A DNA stretch of 64,000 nucleotides from DASQZT01 sp035638575. GTDB lineage: Bacteria > Acidobacteriota > Terriglobia > Bryobacterales > Bryobacteraceae. Below, piece by piece: positions 8,220 to 17,874 of the stretch. The notes beneath the pieces are model-generated. The model did no database searches, was not told the DNA's origin, and saw only the letters and a list, made by a program, of their open reading frames with translations. A program made the position numbers and the translations under genes. Location of the stretch: NCBI GenBank assembly GCA_035638575.1, contig DASQZT010000199.1, positions 1-64,000 of the forward strand, written 5' to 3'. Numbering within the stretch: the first letter of the stretch is position 1; each line of letters begins with the position of its first letter.

Positions 8220-10304
8220 ATGCGACCGATCATTGCCATCCTTTTCCTCGCGCAGCTCGCCGCCAACGCTCAGGAGAGCGCGCCCAAGAGCGGGGTCAAG
8301 TTCGAAGCCACCACTCAACTGGTCGTCGTCAACGTCTCGGCCAAGGACAAGAGCGGCCAGCCCCTCGAAGGTCTCAAGGCCTCCGACTTCACCATCATCG
8401 AAGACGGCAAGCCGCAGCAGGTCAAAATCTTCGAATACCAGCGCCTGGAGGACACGTTGCTGCCTCCGCCCGCGCTCGCCACCCGCGAGCCAGCGCCCGA
8501 GGCAGCGCCGGCCAAGGCCGCAGTGTCCACGCCCATCGCCCCCGCCAGGCCGGGCGAGGTCAAATACAAGGATCGCCGCCTGCTGGTCCTGTTCTTCGAC
8601 CAGGCCGGCATGCCGGTCGCGGACCAATACCGCGCGCAGCAGGCGGCGTTGAAGTTCCTGAACACCAGCATTACGCAGTCCGACCTAGTGGCCGTCATGG
8701 CGTATGCCACCGATCTCCGCGTCCTACAGGACTTCAGCGGCGACCGCGACCAGTTGGTCCACACCATCAGGAGTATGAGCATCGGCGAAACCGGAATGTC
8801 CAATGGCAGCACCGGCGCGGACAGCGACAGCGATACCGGCGCCGCCTACTCCCAGGACGACACCGAGTTCAACATCTTCAACACCGACCGAAAGCTGGCC
8901 GCGCTCGAAAGCGCCGCCAAGATGCTGGGCACGCTCCCCGAGAAGAAGGCGCTGGTCTACTTCGCCAGCGGCATGAGCCGCACCGGAATCGATAACCAGG
9001 CGCAGATGCGCGCCACGGTCAACGCCGCGGTCCGCGGCAACGTGTCGTTCTACCCGGTGGATGCCCGCGGTCTGGTGGCCACCGCGCCTCTGGGCGACGC
9101 CACCGAAGGCTCTCCCGGCGGACAGGGCATGTATTCCGGCAGCTCGCAGCGCACCGCCCAATCCAGCTTTCAGGACCAGCAGGAGACGCTCTACACCCTG
9201 GCCGCCGACACCGGCGGCAAGGCGCTGCTCGACCAGAACGATCTCGCGCTGGGCATCGTGCAGGCGCAGAAGGACATCGCCAGCTATTATATTCTCGGCT
9301 ACTACAGCACCAATGCCGCGCTCGACGGGCGCTACCGCCGCATCAAGGTCCAGATCGGCCGCAACCTGACCGCCAAGCTCGACTATCGCAGCGGGTATTT
9401 CGCCTCCAAGGAGTTCCGCCAGTTCACCGACTCCGATCGCGAGCGCCAGTTGCAGGAAGCGCTCATGCTGGGCGATCCCGTAACCGACCTCTCCCTGGCC
9501 CTCGAAGTGAATTACTTCCGGCAGGGCAAGGACCGATACTTTGTTCCCGTGTCGCTGAAGATTCCGGGCAGCGATATCGAACTGGCCAAGAAGAGCGGCG
9601 CGGAAACCACGCGGCTCGATTTCATCGGCGAAGTGAAAGACTCCAAGGGATTGGTGCAGGGCGCGGTCCGCGATGAGATCACCGTCAAACTCAAGGGAGA
9701 GAGCGCCGGCCAGTTATCGAGTCACAATCTGGAATACGACACTGGCTTCACGCTCCAGCCCGGCACTTATACTCTGAAGTTCCTGGCGCGCGAAAACCAA
9801 ACCGGTAAGATGGGAACTTTCGAGACTAAGTTCGTCGTACCCGACCTAACCTCCGAGCGCAACTATCTGCCGATCAGTTCCGTCGTGTTGAGCTATCAGC
9901 GCGAGAATCTCGATGCGACGGTGGCCAGCGCCGAGCGCGACAAGAAGCTGATCGCCGCCAGCCCGCTGGTTCAGGAGGGCCGCAAGCTGGTGCCCAGCGT
10001 GACCCGCGTGTTCCGCAAGGATCAGGACCTGTACGTGTACCTGGAAGCCTACCAGCCGGCCGCCGAGAAGACGCAGCCCATGCTGGCGGCCGTCAGCTTT
10101 TATCGCGGCAAAGTAAAGGCGTTCGAGACCGCGCCGCTCCGGATCACCGAGGGATTGAATCCCAAATCGAAGGCGGTGCCGGTCAGTTTCAGCGTCCCCA
10201 TGGCCCAGCTACAACCCGGCCGCTACACCTGCCAGGTCAGCGTGCTGCTGCCCTCCGCGCAGAAGTTTGCCGTCTGGCGCTCCAACATGGTCGTGCTGCC
10301 CTGA
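8220..10304 (+). CDS. Secreted VWFA-related domain protein (acidobacterial type)
   Basis: A 694-residue exported protein. It has a signal peptide (MRPIIAILFLAQLAANAQ), then a beta-rich leader (VVVNVSAKDKSGQPLEGLKASDF, TIIEDGKPQQVKIFEY) and a von Willebrand A-like domain (RRLLVLFFDQAGMP, LVAVMAYATDLRVLQDFS, VSFYPVDARGL). This order is the hallmark of the acidobacterial VWFA-related family. The MIDAS region (FFDQAGM) is not a full DxSxS, so metal binding is uncertain. The C-terminal part resembles an immunoglobulin-like beta sandwich (LQPGTYTLKFLARE). The ATG lies two bases after the receptor stop, showing an operon. The function in the family is not established; surface adhesion or complex assembly is plausible. 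Confidence 0.85.
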   Translation: MRPIIAILFLAQLAANAQESAPKSGVKFEATTQLVVVNVSAKDKSGQPLEGLKASDFTIIEDGKPQQVKIFEYQRLEDTLLPPPALATREPAPEAAPAKAAVSTPIAPARPGEVKYKDRRLLVLFFDQAGMPVADQYRAQQAALKFLNTSITQSDLVAVMAYATDLRVLQDFSGDRDQLVHTIRSMSIGETGMSNGSTGADSDSDTGAAYSQDDTEFNIFNTDRKLAALESAAKMLGTLPEKKALVYFASGMSRTGIDNQAQMRATVNAAVRGNVSFYPVDARGLVATAPLGDATEGSPGGQGMYSGSSQRTAQSSFQDQQETLYTLAADTGGKALLDQNDLALGIVQAQKDIASYYILGYYSTNAALDGRYRRIKVQIGRNLTAKLDYRSGYFASKEFRQFTDSDRERQLQEALMLGDPVTDLSLALEVNYFRQGKDRYFVPVSLKIPGSDIELAKKSGAETTRLDFIGEVKDSKGLVQGAVRDEITVKLKGESAGQLSSHNLEYDTGFTLQPGTYTLKFLARENQTGKMGTFETKFVVPDLTSERNYLPISSVVLSYQRENLDATVASAERDKKLIAASPLVQEGRKLVPSVTRVFRKDQDLYVYLEAYQPAAEKTQPMLAAVSFYRGKVKAFETAPLRITEGLNPKSKAVPVSFSVPMAQLQPGRYTCQVSVLLPSAQKFAVWRSNMVVLP

Positions 10305-10361
10305 ACACCTTTCCATGGAAGAGATGCCTGCCGATGCCTTACTCTGGAGTCTGGAATCGAC

Positions 10362-11276
10362 ATGGGCAATCCAAAAACAATTGGATACCGCGAGCCGTCC
10401 CTGACCAATCGCGTGTATCCGTACGGCACCAGGCACACACCGGAGATGATCGCCGATCTCTCCCGCCGGGCCTATGAATATCGGGCCGAGGTGCTTCGCA
10501 TGGTGTACGAACGCAAGTCCGGCCACATCGGGGGCGCGTTCTCCGTCGCGGAGATTCTGGCGGCTCTGTACTTTCATCATCTGCGCATCGACCCGGAGAA
10601 TCCGGGCTGGCCGGATCGCGACCGGCTGGTCTTCTCCAAGGGCCATGCGTGCGCCATGCTGTATACGGTGCTGGCGCATCGCGGCTTCTTCCCGGTGGAG
10701 GAGCTCCGCACGTTTCGCAGCTTGAACAGCCGGCTGCAAGGGCATCCCGAGCCGGCCAAGACTCCCGGCGTGGAAGTTGCCGCGGGCCCTTTGGGCCATG
10801 GAGTGGCAATCGGCGCGGGCATGGCGTTGGGCGCCCGCCTGGCACATTCGCGCCGCAAGGTCTACGTGATCCTGGGAGATGGCGAACTCAACGCCGGAGT
10901 GATTTGGGAAGGTCTCTTAGTGGCCGCCAAGTTCGGACTGAGCAACCTGACAGTCATCCTCGACTACAACGGAGTGCAGCAGACCGGCGCCACTCATTCC
11001 GTGATGCCCACCGAGCCTATCGCCGACAAGTGGGCCGCGTTTAACTGGCATGTCATCGAGATTCACGGCCACAACGTGGCTGAAATTCTGGATGCCCTCG
11101 ACCGCGCCGATGAGATCCACGGGCGGCCGGCGGCGATCATCGCGCGCACCACCAAGGGCAAGGGAGTCAGCTTCATGGAGAACGCGCCCCAGTGGCACGG
11201 CGGCATTCCCAACGACGACCAGTTCCGCACGGCGCTCGAGGAGTTGCAGGAGGGAGCGCGGCAATGGCAAGCCTGA
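10362..11276 (+). CDS. Transketolase, N-terminal (TPP-binding) subunit
   Basis: A 304-residue subunit of a split transketolase. It carries the thiamine-diphosphate motif GDGELNAG (about 172-179) ending 30 residues later in DYNG, and the substrate/cofactor residues GHIGGAFS, SKGHACAMLY and GHPEPAKTPGVE of the transketolase family. It transfers two-carbon units in the non-oxidative pentose phosphate pathway, in the cytosol. It overlaps the C-terminal subunit gene by 13 bases, so the two are translationally coupled and form the heterodimeric half-sites together. Split transketolases are common in bacteria and archaea outside the enterics. Confidence 0.93.
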   Translation: MGNPKTIGYREPSLTNRVYPYGTRHTPEMIADLSRRAYEYRAEVLRMVYERKSGHIGGAFSVAEILAALYFHHLRIDPENPGWPDRDRLVFSKGHACAMLYTVLAHRGFFPVEELRTFRSLNSRLQGHPEPAKTPGVEVAAGPLGHGVAIGAGMALGARLAHSRRKVYVILGDGELNAGVIWEGLLVAAKFGLSNLTVILDYNGVQQTGATHSVMPTEPIADKWAAFNWHVIEIHGHNVAEILDALDRADEIHGRPAAIIARTTKGKGVSFMENAPQWHGGIPNDDQFRTALEELQEGARQWQA

Positions 11277-12238
11277 TCCGGACTCCGTTTGGCGATCCCG
11301 TGGTCATGCGGCAGGCTTATGGAGAAGCCCTGGTGGAACTCGGCCGCACAAGGCGCGACGTGGTGGTGTTGAGCGCGGACGTGTCCAATTCCGACTTCAG
11401 TTACATGTTCGAATCCGCCTTTCCGGAGCGGTTTTTTAACGTGGGAATCGCCGAACCGGCCCTGGTGGATACCGCCGTAGGGCTGGCCAACAGCGGGTTC
11501 GTTCCGGTGGCCAACACATTCGCGTTTCTCTTCGCGACCCGCGCTCTGGAAATGGTGCGCACGCATTTGTGCTACGGCAAGGCAAACGTGAAACTCGCGG
11601 GCGCTTACGCCGGAGTGTCCGATTCCTTCGACGGGCCGACCCATCATGCCATTACGGATCTCGCCATCCTGCGCAGCCTGCCTGGCATGACCCTGGTGAT
11701 TCCGGCGGATCCGCTGGCTGTGGCCCGCTTGTTGCCGCAGGTTGCCGCTTGGGACGGGCCAGTCTACTTTCGGCTCTGCCGCAACGAAGTCCCTCAAATC
11801 TTCGGCGACGATTACCGGCCGGAAATCGGCAAAGCGATCACCCTGATAGATGGCGGCGACGTCACGATCATCGCCTGCGGGGTGATGGTTTCGCGGGCCA
11901 TTGAAGCGGCTCGGGTTCTTGGCGGGGAAGGGCTGTCGGTGCGGGTCGTGGAAATGCATACGGTCAAGCCCTTGGACGACGCGCTGGTGGAGCGTTGCGC
12001 CCTCGAGACCGGAGCGATCGTGACCGCGGAGGAGCACTCCATAGTCGGGGGTCTCGGCGGCGCTGTGGCCGAACGCCTGGTTCAGGCGCGGCCGGTTCCC
12101 ATGGAACGGGTCGGGATTGCGGACACCTTTACGGAGAGCGGGCCCTATCCGGACCTGCTCCAGAAGTATGGGATGAGTGTCGAGAGCATTGTTGGCGCCG
12201 TCCATCGCGTGCTGGAGCGGAAGTCCGCCGGTCGATAA
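11264..12238 (+). CDS. Transketolase, C-terminal (pyrimidine-binding) subunit
   Basis: A 324-residue partner of the preceding gene. It has the pyrimidine-binding region with the catalytic glutamate context (FFNVGIAEPALVDTAVGLA) and a C-terminal transketolase domain (MHTVKPLDDALVERCA, TAEEHSIVGGLGGAVAE). The ATG at 11264 is chosen because GGAGGGA lies at the right distance upstream and the N terminus then reads MASLIRTPFGDPVVMRQAYGEAL, as in homologues; longer frames upstream are overlap artefacts. It overlaps the N-terminal subunit gene by 13 bases. Together they make an active enzyme. Confidence 0.93.
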   Translation: MASLIRTPFGDPVVMRQAYGEALVELGRTRRDVVVLSADVSNSDFSYMFESAFPERFFNVGIAEPALVDTAVGLANSGFVPVANTFAFLFATRALEMVRTHLCYGKANVKLAGAYAGVSDSFDGPTHHAITDLAILRSLPGMTLVIPADPLAVARLLPQVAAWDGPVYFRLCRNEVPQIFGDDYRPEIGKAITLIDGGDVTIIACGVMVSRAIEAARVLGGEGLSVRVVEMHTVKPLDDALVERCALETGAIVTAEEHSIVGGLGGAVAERLVQARPVPMERVGIADTFTESGPYPDLLQKYGMSVESIVGAVHRVLERKSAGR

Positions 12239-12272
12239 GCGCCACGCGGCGCCACAGCGCTAGACTCAGACC

Positions 12273-13226
12273 ATGGACCTGGCGATCAAGGCGGAAGATG
12301 TGCGCGCGGCCGCGGAGCGGATCCGGCCGCTGGCGCGCAAGACGCCGGTGCTTCGCTCTCCGGACTTCGATGGCGAGGCGGCGGCGAGCGTCTTCTTCAA
12401 GTGCGAGAATCTCCAGCGCGGCGGCGCGTTCAAGATCCGGGGCGCGTCGAACCTGATCCTGTCGCTGCCGAAGGAAGCGCTGGCGCGCGGCGTGGTGGCG
12501 TATTCCTCGGGCAATCACGCGCAGGCGGTGGCCATCGCGGCGCGGCACGTGGGGGCGCAGGCGACCATCGTGATGCCGGAAGACGCTCCGCGTTCGAAGA
12601 TGGAAGCCACGCGGGCGCAGGGAGCCAAAATCGTCACCTTCAACCGCCGCACCGAAAGCCGCGAGGCGATCGCCGCGGGGATTCTGAAGGAGACCAACGG
12701 CATGCTGGTGCCGCCGTTCGATCACCCGATGATCATGGCGGGCCAGGGAACCGCGGCGCTGGAACTGCTGGAAGAAGTGGGGCCGCCAGACGCGCTGATC
12801 ACGCCGGTGGGCGGCGGCGGGCTGCTATCGGGATGCGCGACCATCGCCAAGGCGATCGATCCGGCGATTCGCATGTTTGGCGCGGAGCCCGAGGGCGCCA
12901 ACGACACGTTCCTCTCCATGGCGGCCGGCGAGCGCATCGCGGTGCCGCACCCCGAGACGATCGCCGACGGTTTGCGCTCGCCGAAGCCGGGCGAGCTGAC
13001 GTTTCCGATCTTGCAGCGACTTGTGGAACGCATCGTCCTGGTGAGCGATGGCGAGCTGCGCGCGGCGGTGAAGTTCCTGCTGATGCGCCTGAAGATCCTG
13101 GTGGAGCCGAGCGGCGCGGCTTCCGTGGCGGCGGTGCTGTTCCGCAAGCTGCCGCCGGAGATCCGCACGGTCGGAGTGGTAATTTCAGGTGGTAATATCG
13201 ATTTCGAAGAGCTGGTGAGGTACTGA
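12273..13226 (+). CDS. PLP-dependent threonine/serine dehydratase family enzyme
   Basis: A 317-residue fold-type II PLP enzyme. The Schiff-base lysine is Lys54 in GGAFKIRGA, the substrate loop is SSGNHAQ, and the phosphate-binding glycines are GGGGLLSG. The length and the absence of a C-terminal ACT domain point to a catabolic threonine ammonia-lyase, serine racemase or hydroxyaspartate dehydratase rather than the biosynthetic IlvA. TAGACT lies six bases before the ATG. It follows the transketolase pair by 34 bases on the same strand. The exact substrate cannot be read from the sequence. Confidence 0.88.
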   Translation: MDLAIKAEDVRAAAERIRPLARKTPVLRSPDFDGEAAASVFFKCENLQRGGAFKIRGASNLILSLPKEALARGVVAYSSGNHAQAVAIAARHVGAQATIVMPEDAPRSKMEATRAQGAKIVTFNRRTESREAIAAGILKETNGMLVPPFDHPMIMAGQGTAALELLEEVGPPDALITPVGGGGLLSGCATIAKAIDPAIRMFGAEPEGANDTFLSMAAGERIAVPHPETIADGLRSPKPGELTFPILQRLVERIVLVSDGELRAAVKFLLMRLKILVEPSGAASVAAVLFRKLPPEIRTVGVVISGGNIDFEELVRY

Positions 13227-13230
13227 GATT

Positions 13231-13860
13231 ATGATCAAGCGAGTCATTGCATTCCTTCTGACAGCGGCCGGCCTGGCTTTCGGGCAGGCCACAACCAATT
13301 CGATTACCGTGACGGCATCGCGGAACGCGAACGTGCAGCCGGACCAGGTGGTGTTCGGCGTCAAGGTGGATGCGCCGCTTACGGCCAGCCGCGACGATGC
13401 CGTCAGTGCGTTACAGGGCTCCGGCATCACGCTGGCGAATCTCACCGGCGTGACCACGGTGCAGCAGTACGATTCGAAAGGCCAGGCGACCGTGTCCCTG
13501 ATCGAGTGGACGTTCTCCCTGCCGGTGGCGATTGCGGATATGAAGAGCACCATCGCGCTGCTCTCCACGGTGCAGACGAGCAATGCGCAGAAGAACAACG
13601 GCATCGCGATCTCGTTCGGAGTGCAAGGCACCCAGGTGTCGCCCCAGGCGCAGCAGGCGCTGTCTTGCGCGCTGTCGGACCTGATTGGCGACGCCAACGC
13701 GCAGGCGCAGAAGATGGCTAGCGCGGCGGGTAAAGGACTGGGACCGCTCCTGGCGATGGGGAGCGCGACCGTGGCGTCGACGCCCGGCGTGCTCTTCGCG
13801 TCGCCGGTCTACACGCCGGTCTGCTCGCTCACGGTGAAGTATCAGTTGACGGGGTTCTGA
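13231..13860 (+). CDS. SIMPL-domain (DUF541) periplasmic protein, copy 1
   Basis: A 209-residue exported protein with a signal peptide (MIKRVIAFLLTAAGLAFGQ), then a SIMPL-type domain: NSITVTASRNANVQPDQVVF at the start and the alternating helix/strand repeats typical of the family, with VCSLTVKYQL at the end. SIMPL proteins form periplasmic oligomers of unclear function and have been linked to stress tolerance. It begins four bases after the dehydratase gene and is followed four bases later by a diverged copy of itself. Confidence 0.8.
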   Translation: MIKRVIAFLLTAAGLAFGQATTNSITVTASRNANVQPDQVVFGVKVDAPLTASRDDAVSALQGSGITLANLTGVTTVQQYDSKGQATVSLIEWTFSLPVAIADMKSTIALLSTVQTSNAQKNNGIAISFGVQGTQVSPQAQQALSCALSDLIGDANAQAQKMASAAGKGLGPLLAMGSATVASTPGVLFASPVYTPVCSLTVKYQLTGF

Positions 13861-13864
13861 TCGT

Positions 13865-14524
13865 ATGCGAAAGATCTGGTTGTTCGCCATACCGTGCCTG
13901 GCATTCGCGCAACTCGACGACAATACGGTGACCGTCACCGCGACGCGGCAATTGAATGTGCAAGCGGACCAGGTGCTGATCGGAGCGACCGTATCCGCGG
14001 CATCCACCGCGACACTGGACGATGTCGTGGCCGCGCTCGCGGGTACCGGGATCACCGCAGCCAACCTCTCCTCCGTGTACACTTACAGCTCTCAAACGCC
14101 GCCCTCCCAATGGTATTTCTCGCTGCCCGTATCGTTCGCGCAGCTCAAAGACACACTGGCATCGCTGGCGGGCGCGCAGCAGAACGCGGCCAAAAACTCC
14201 ACGGCGATGCAGATCTATTATTATGTGCAAGGCACGCAGGTGTCCGCGCAGTTGCTGGCGGCGAATCCCTGCGTCTTCACCGCGCTGGTGGGCGATGCCC
14301 AGGCGCAGACACAGAAGGTGGCGGGCGCCGTGGGGCTCAAGGTTGGGTCGATTCTTGCGATATGGGACAGCAGTTCGGGGGGATCGGCAATTATCAAGGC
14401 GGGCGACTTCTCGCAATCGATCGCGGTTTTCGAACCGAGCACGGTTACCGCATTCATATCGCCGAACCTCTACACGCCGCCGCCTACATGCACCATGACC
14501 GTCCAATTCCAACTGCTCCACTGA
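13865..14524 (+). CDS. SIMPL-domain (DUF541) periplasmic protein, copy 2
   Basis: A 219-residue paralog of the previous gene. It has the same layout (short signal MRKIWLFAIPCLAFAQ, then NTVTVTATRQLNVQADQVL), and the shared blocks GTQVS, ANPCVFTALVGDAQAQTQKVA (against ALSCALSDLIGDANAQAQKMA) and the terminal CTMTVQFQL. It is a tandem duplication that has diverged well. The cysteine pair is kept in both copies (C in NPC/LSC and C in TCTM/VCSL), suggesting a disulfide. It ends one base before the stop codon of the convergent typA. Confidence 0.78.
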   Translation: MRKIWLFAIPCLAFAQLDDNTVTVTATRQLNVQADQVLIGATVSAASTATLDDVVAALAGTGITAANLSSVYTYSSQTPPSQWYFSLPVSFAQLKDTLASLAGAQQNAAKNSTAMQIYYYVQGTQVSAQLLAANPCVFTALVGDAQAQTQKVAGAVGLKVGSILAIWDSSSGGSAIIKAGDFSQSIAVFEPSTVTAFISPNLYTPPPTCTMTVQFQLLH

Positions 14525-14525
14525 G

Positions 14526-16322
<1,797 letters not shown>

Positions 16323-16479
16323 GTAGGGGAGGAAACCGGATGGTCCAGCCGACGCTCTGCTTATCGGCCGCGAATCTTAATCATAGCGGAAGCGGGAAGG
16401 CTCGCGCTAATCGGGCGAGTGAGGCCATCGTCCGCCCGCGCCCACAATTCGAGATAGAATAGGCCCGTTCGAGGTAACC

Positions 16480-17760
16480 ATGCCAAAAGCGTCTTATTCG
16501 CGCAGATCCTTCCTGACGTCCGCCGCAGCCACCGCCGGCGCCTTCCAGATCGTGAAGCCGCAACTGGTGCGCGGCGCGGGCGACGAGAGGCTCAAGGCCG
16601 GACTGGTCGGCACGGGCTCCCGCGGCACCGAGGCCGTGCGGAACATCCTCACCGGGTGCCCCAACGTCGAAATCACCGCCATGGCCGACATCTTCGAGGA
16701 CCGCCTGGAGGGTTCGCTGCGCACGCTGGCCAAACTCCCGCCGGAGCTTTCGAGCCGCGTGAAGGTGGATGCCGAGCACCGCTTCACCGGTTTCGAAGCC
16801 TATAGGAAGGTGATCAATTCCGGCGTCGATATCGTCATGCTGGCCACCTACCCGGCTTATCGCCCGATGCATTTCGAGGCGGCCGTGGAAGCGAAAAAGC
16901 ACATCTTCTGCGAGAAGCCGTTCGGCACCGACCCGGTGAACGTGCGCCGTTTCATGGACGCGGCCCGGAAGTCGGTGGATCTGAAGCTGACCGTAAAATC
17001 CGGCGCGCAGCGCCGCTCGCAGGCCTGGTACCTGGATCAATACAAGCGGCTCAAGGACGGCGAGTTCGGCGACGTCACGGCGCTCTATGCCTACTGGGAA
17101 GGCGGCCCCGTGCTCAACTTCAACACGTTCCCCAACAAGAAGCGCGACCCCAAGTGGTCCGACATGGAGTTCCAGCATCGCAACTGGTACTCGTTCGTGT
17201 GGGTCTGCGGCGACCAGATCGTGGAGCAGCACCTGCACAACATCGACACGTGCAACTGGTTCATGGGTGCCCACCCGGTCGAAGCCGTGGCCAGCGGCGG
17301 CGCCGCCTGGCGCCCGCGCGAAGAGGAGTACGGCAACATTTACGACCACGTCGCCGCCGATTTCGTCTACGCCAACGGCGTCCACATGTCCAGCCGCTGC
17401 CGGCAATACCAGGGGCAGAACATCGCCCAGAACGTGAGCGAGCTCATCGTGGGGACGAAGGGCGTAATCGACAGCACCGCGCTGCGCGGCGTGCGCATCG
17501 CCGTGGACCCCTACGTGCAAGAACACAGCGACATGATGGCCAGCATTCTGGGCAAAGGGCCGTACATCAACGAGGCGATGGCCGTCGCCGAAAGCACCAT
17601 GACCTGCATCATGGGCCGGGAAGCCGCCTACTCCGGCCAGAAGATCACCTGGGACATGATGATGGCGTCCCAGCAGAACCTGCTGCCCAAGTCGTTCGAC
17701 TACAAGGACAGCCTTCCCGTGGCGCCGCTGCCGGTGCCCGGCCAATACAAGTTTGTGTAG
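16480..17760 (+). CDS. Tat-exported Gfo/Idh/MocA family oxidoreductase
   Basis: A 426-residue NAD(P)-dependent oxidoreductase. The N terminus is a twin-arginine signal (YSRRSFLTSAAATAGAFQ), so it is folded in the cytosol with its cofactor and then exported. The Rossmann motif is LVGTGSRGTEAV, and the family motif EKPFGTDPVNVRRF follows with the usual Lys. The C-terminal alpha/beta domain ends in YKFV. Members of this Tat group act on sugars or inositols in the periplasm. TAGAAT at 16455-16460 may be the -10 element. The gene stands alone. Confidence 0.9.
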   Translation: MPKASYSRRSFLTSAAATAGAFQIVKPQLVRGAGDERLKAGLVGTGSRGTEAVRNILTGCPNVEITAMADIFEDRLEGSLRTLAKLPPELSSRVKVDAEHRFTGFEAYRKVINSGVDIVMLATYPAYRPMHFEAAVEAKKHIFCEKPFGTDPVNVRRFMDAARKSVDLKLTVKSGAQRRSQAWYLDQYKRLKDGEFGDVTALYAYWEGGPVLNFNTFPNKKRDPKWSDMEFQHRNWYSFVWVCGDQIVEQHLHNIDTCNWFMGAHPVEAVASGGAAWRPREEEYGNIYDHVAADFVYANGVHMSSRCRQYQGQNIAQNVSELIVGTKGVIDSTALRGVRIAVDPYVQEHSDMMASILGKGPYINEAMAVAESTMTCIMGREAAYSGQKITWDMMMASQQNLLPKSFDYKDSLPVAPLPVPGQYKFV

Positions 17761-17874
17761 GCGCGTTTCGGCGGCGGTTTCAAGCGAAGTTCGGACGGCA
17801 AACCGGGGCGCGACTGGCGTCCTGCACCGGTGTATGCTGAACGGTAAGGTGTTCTTGGCCGCCAGCCACTTCTC

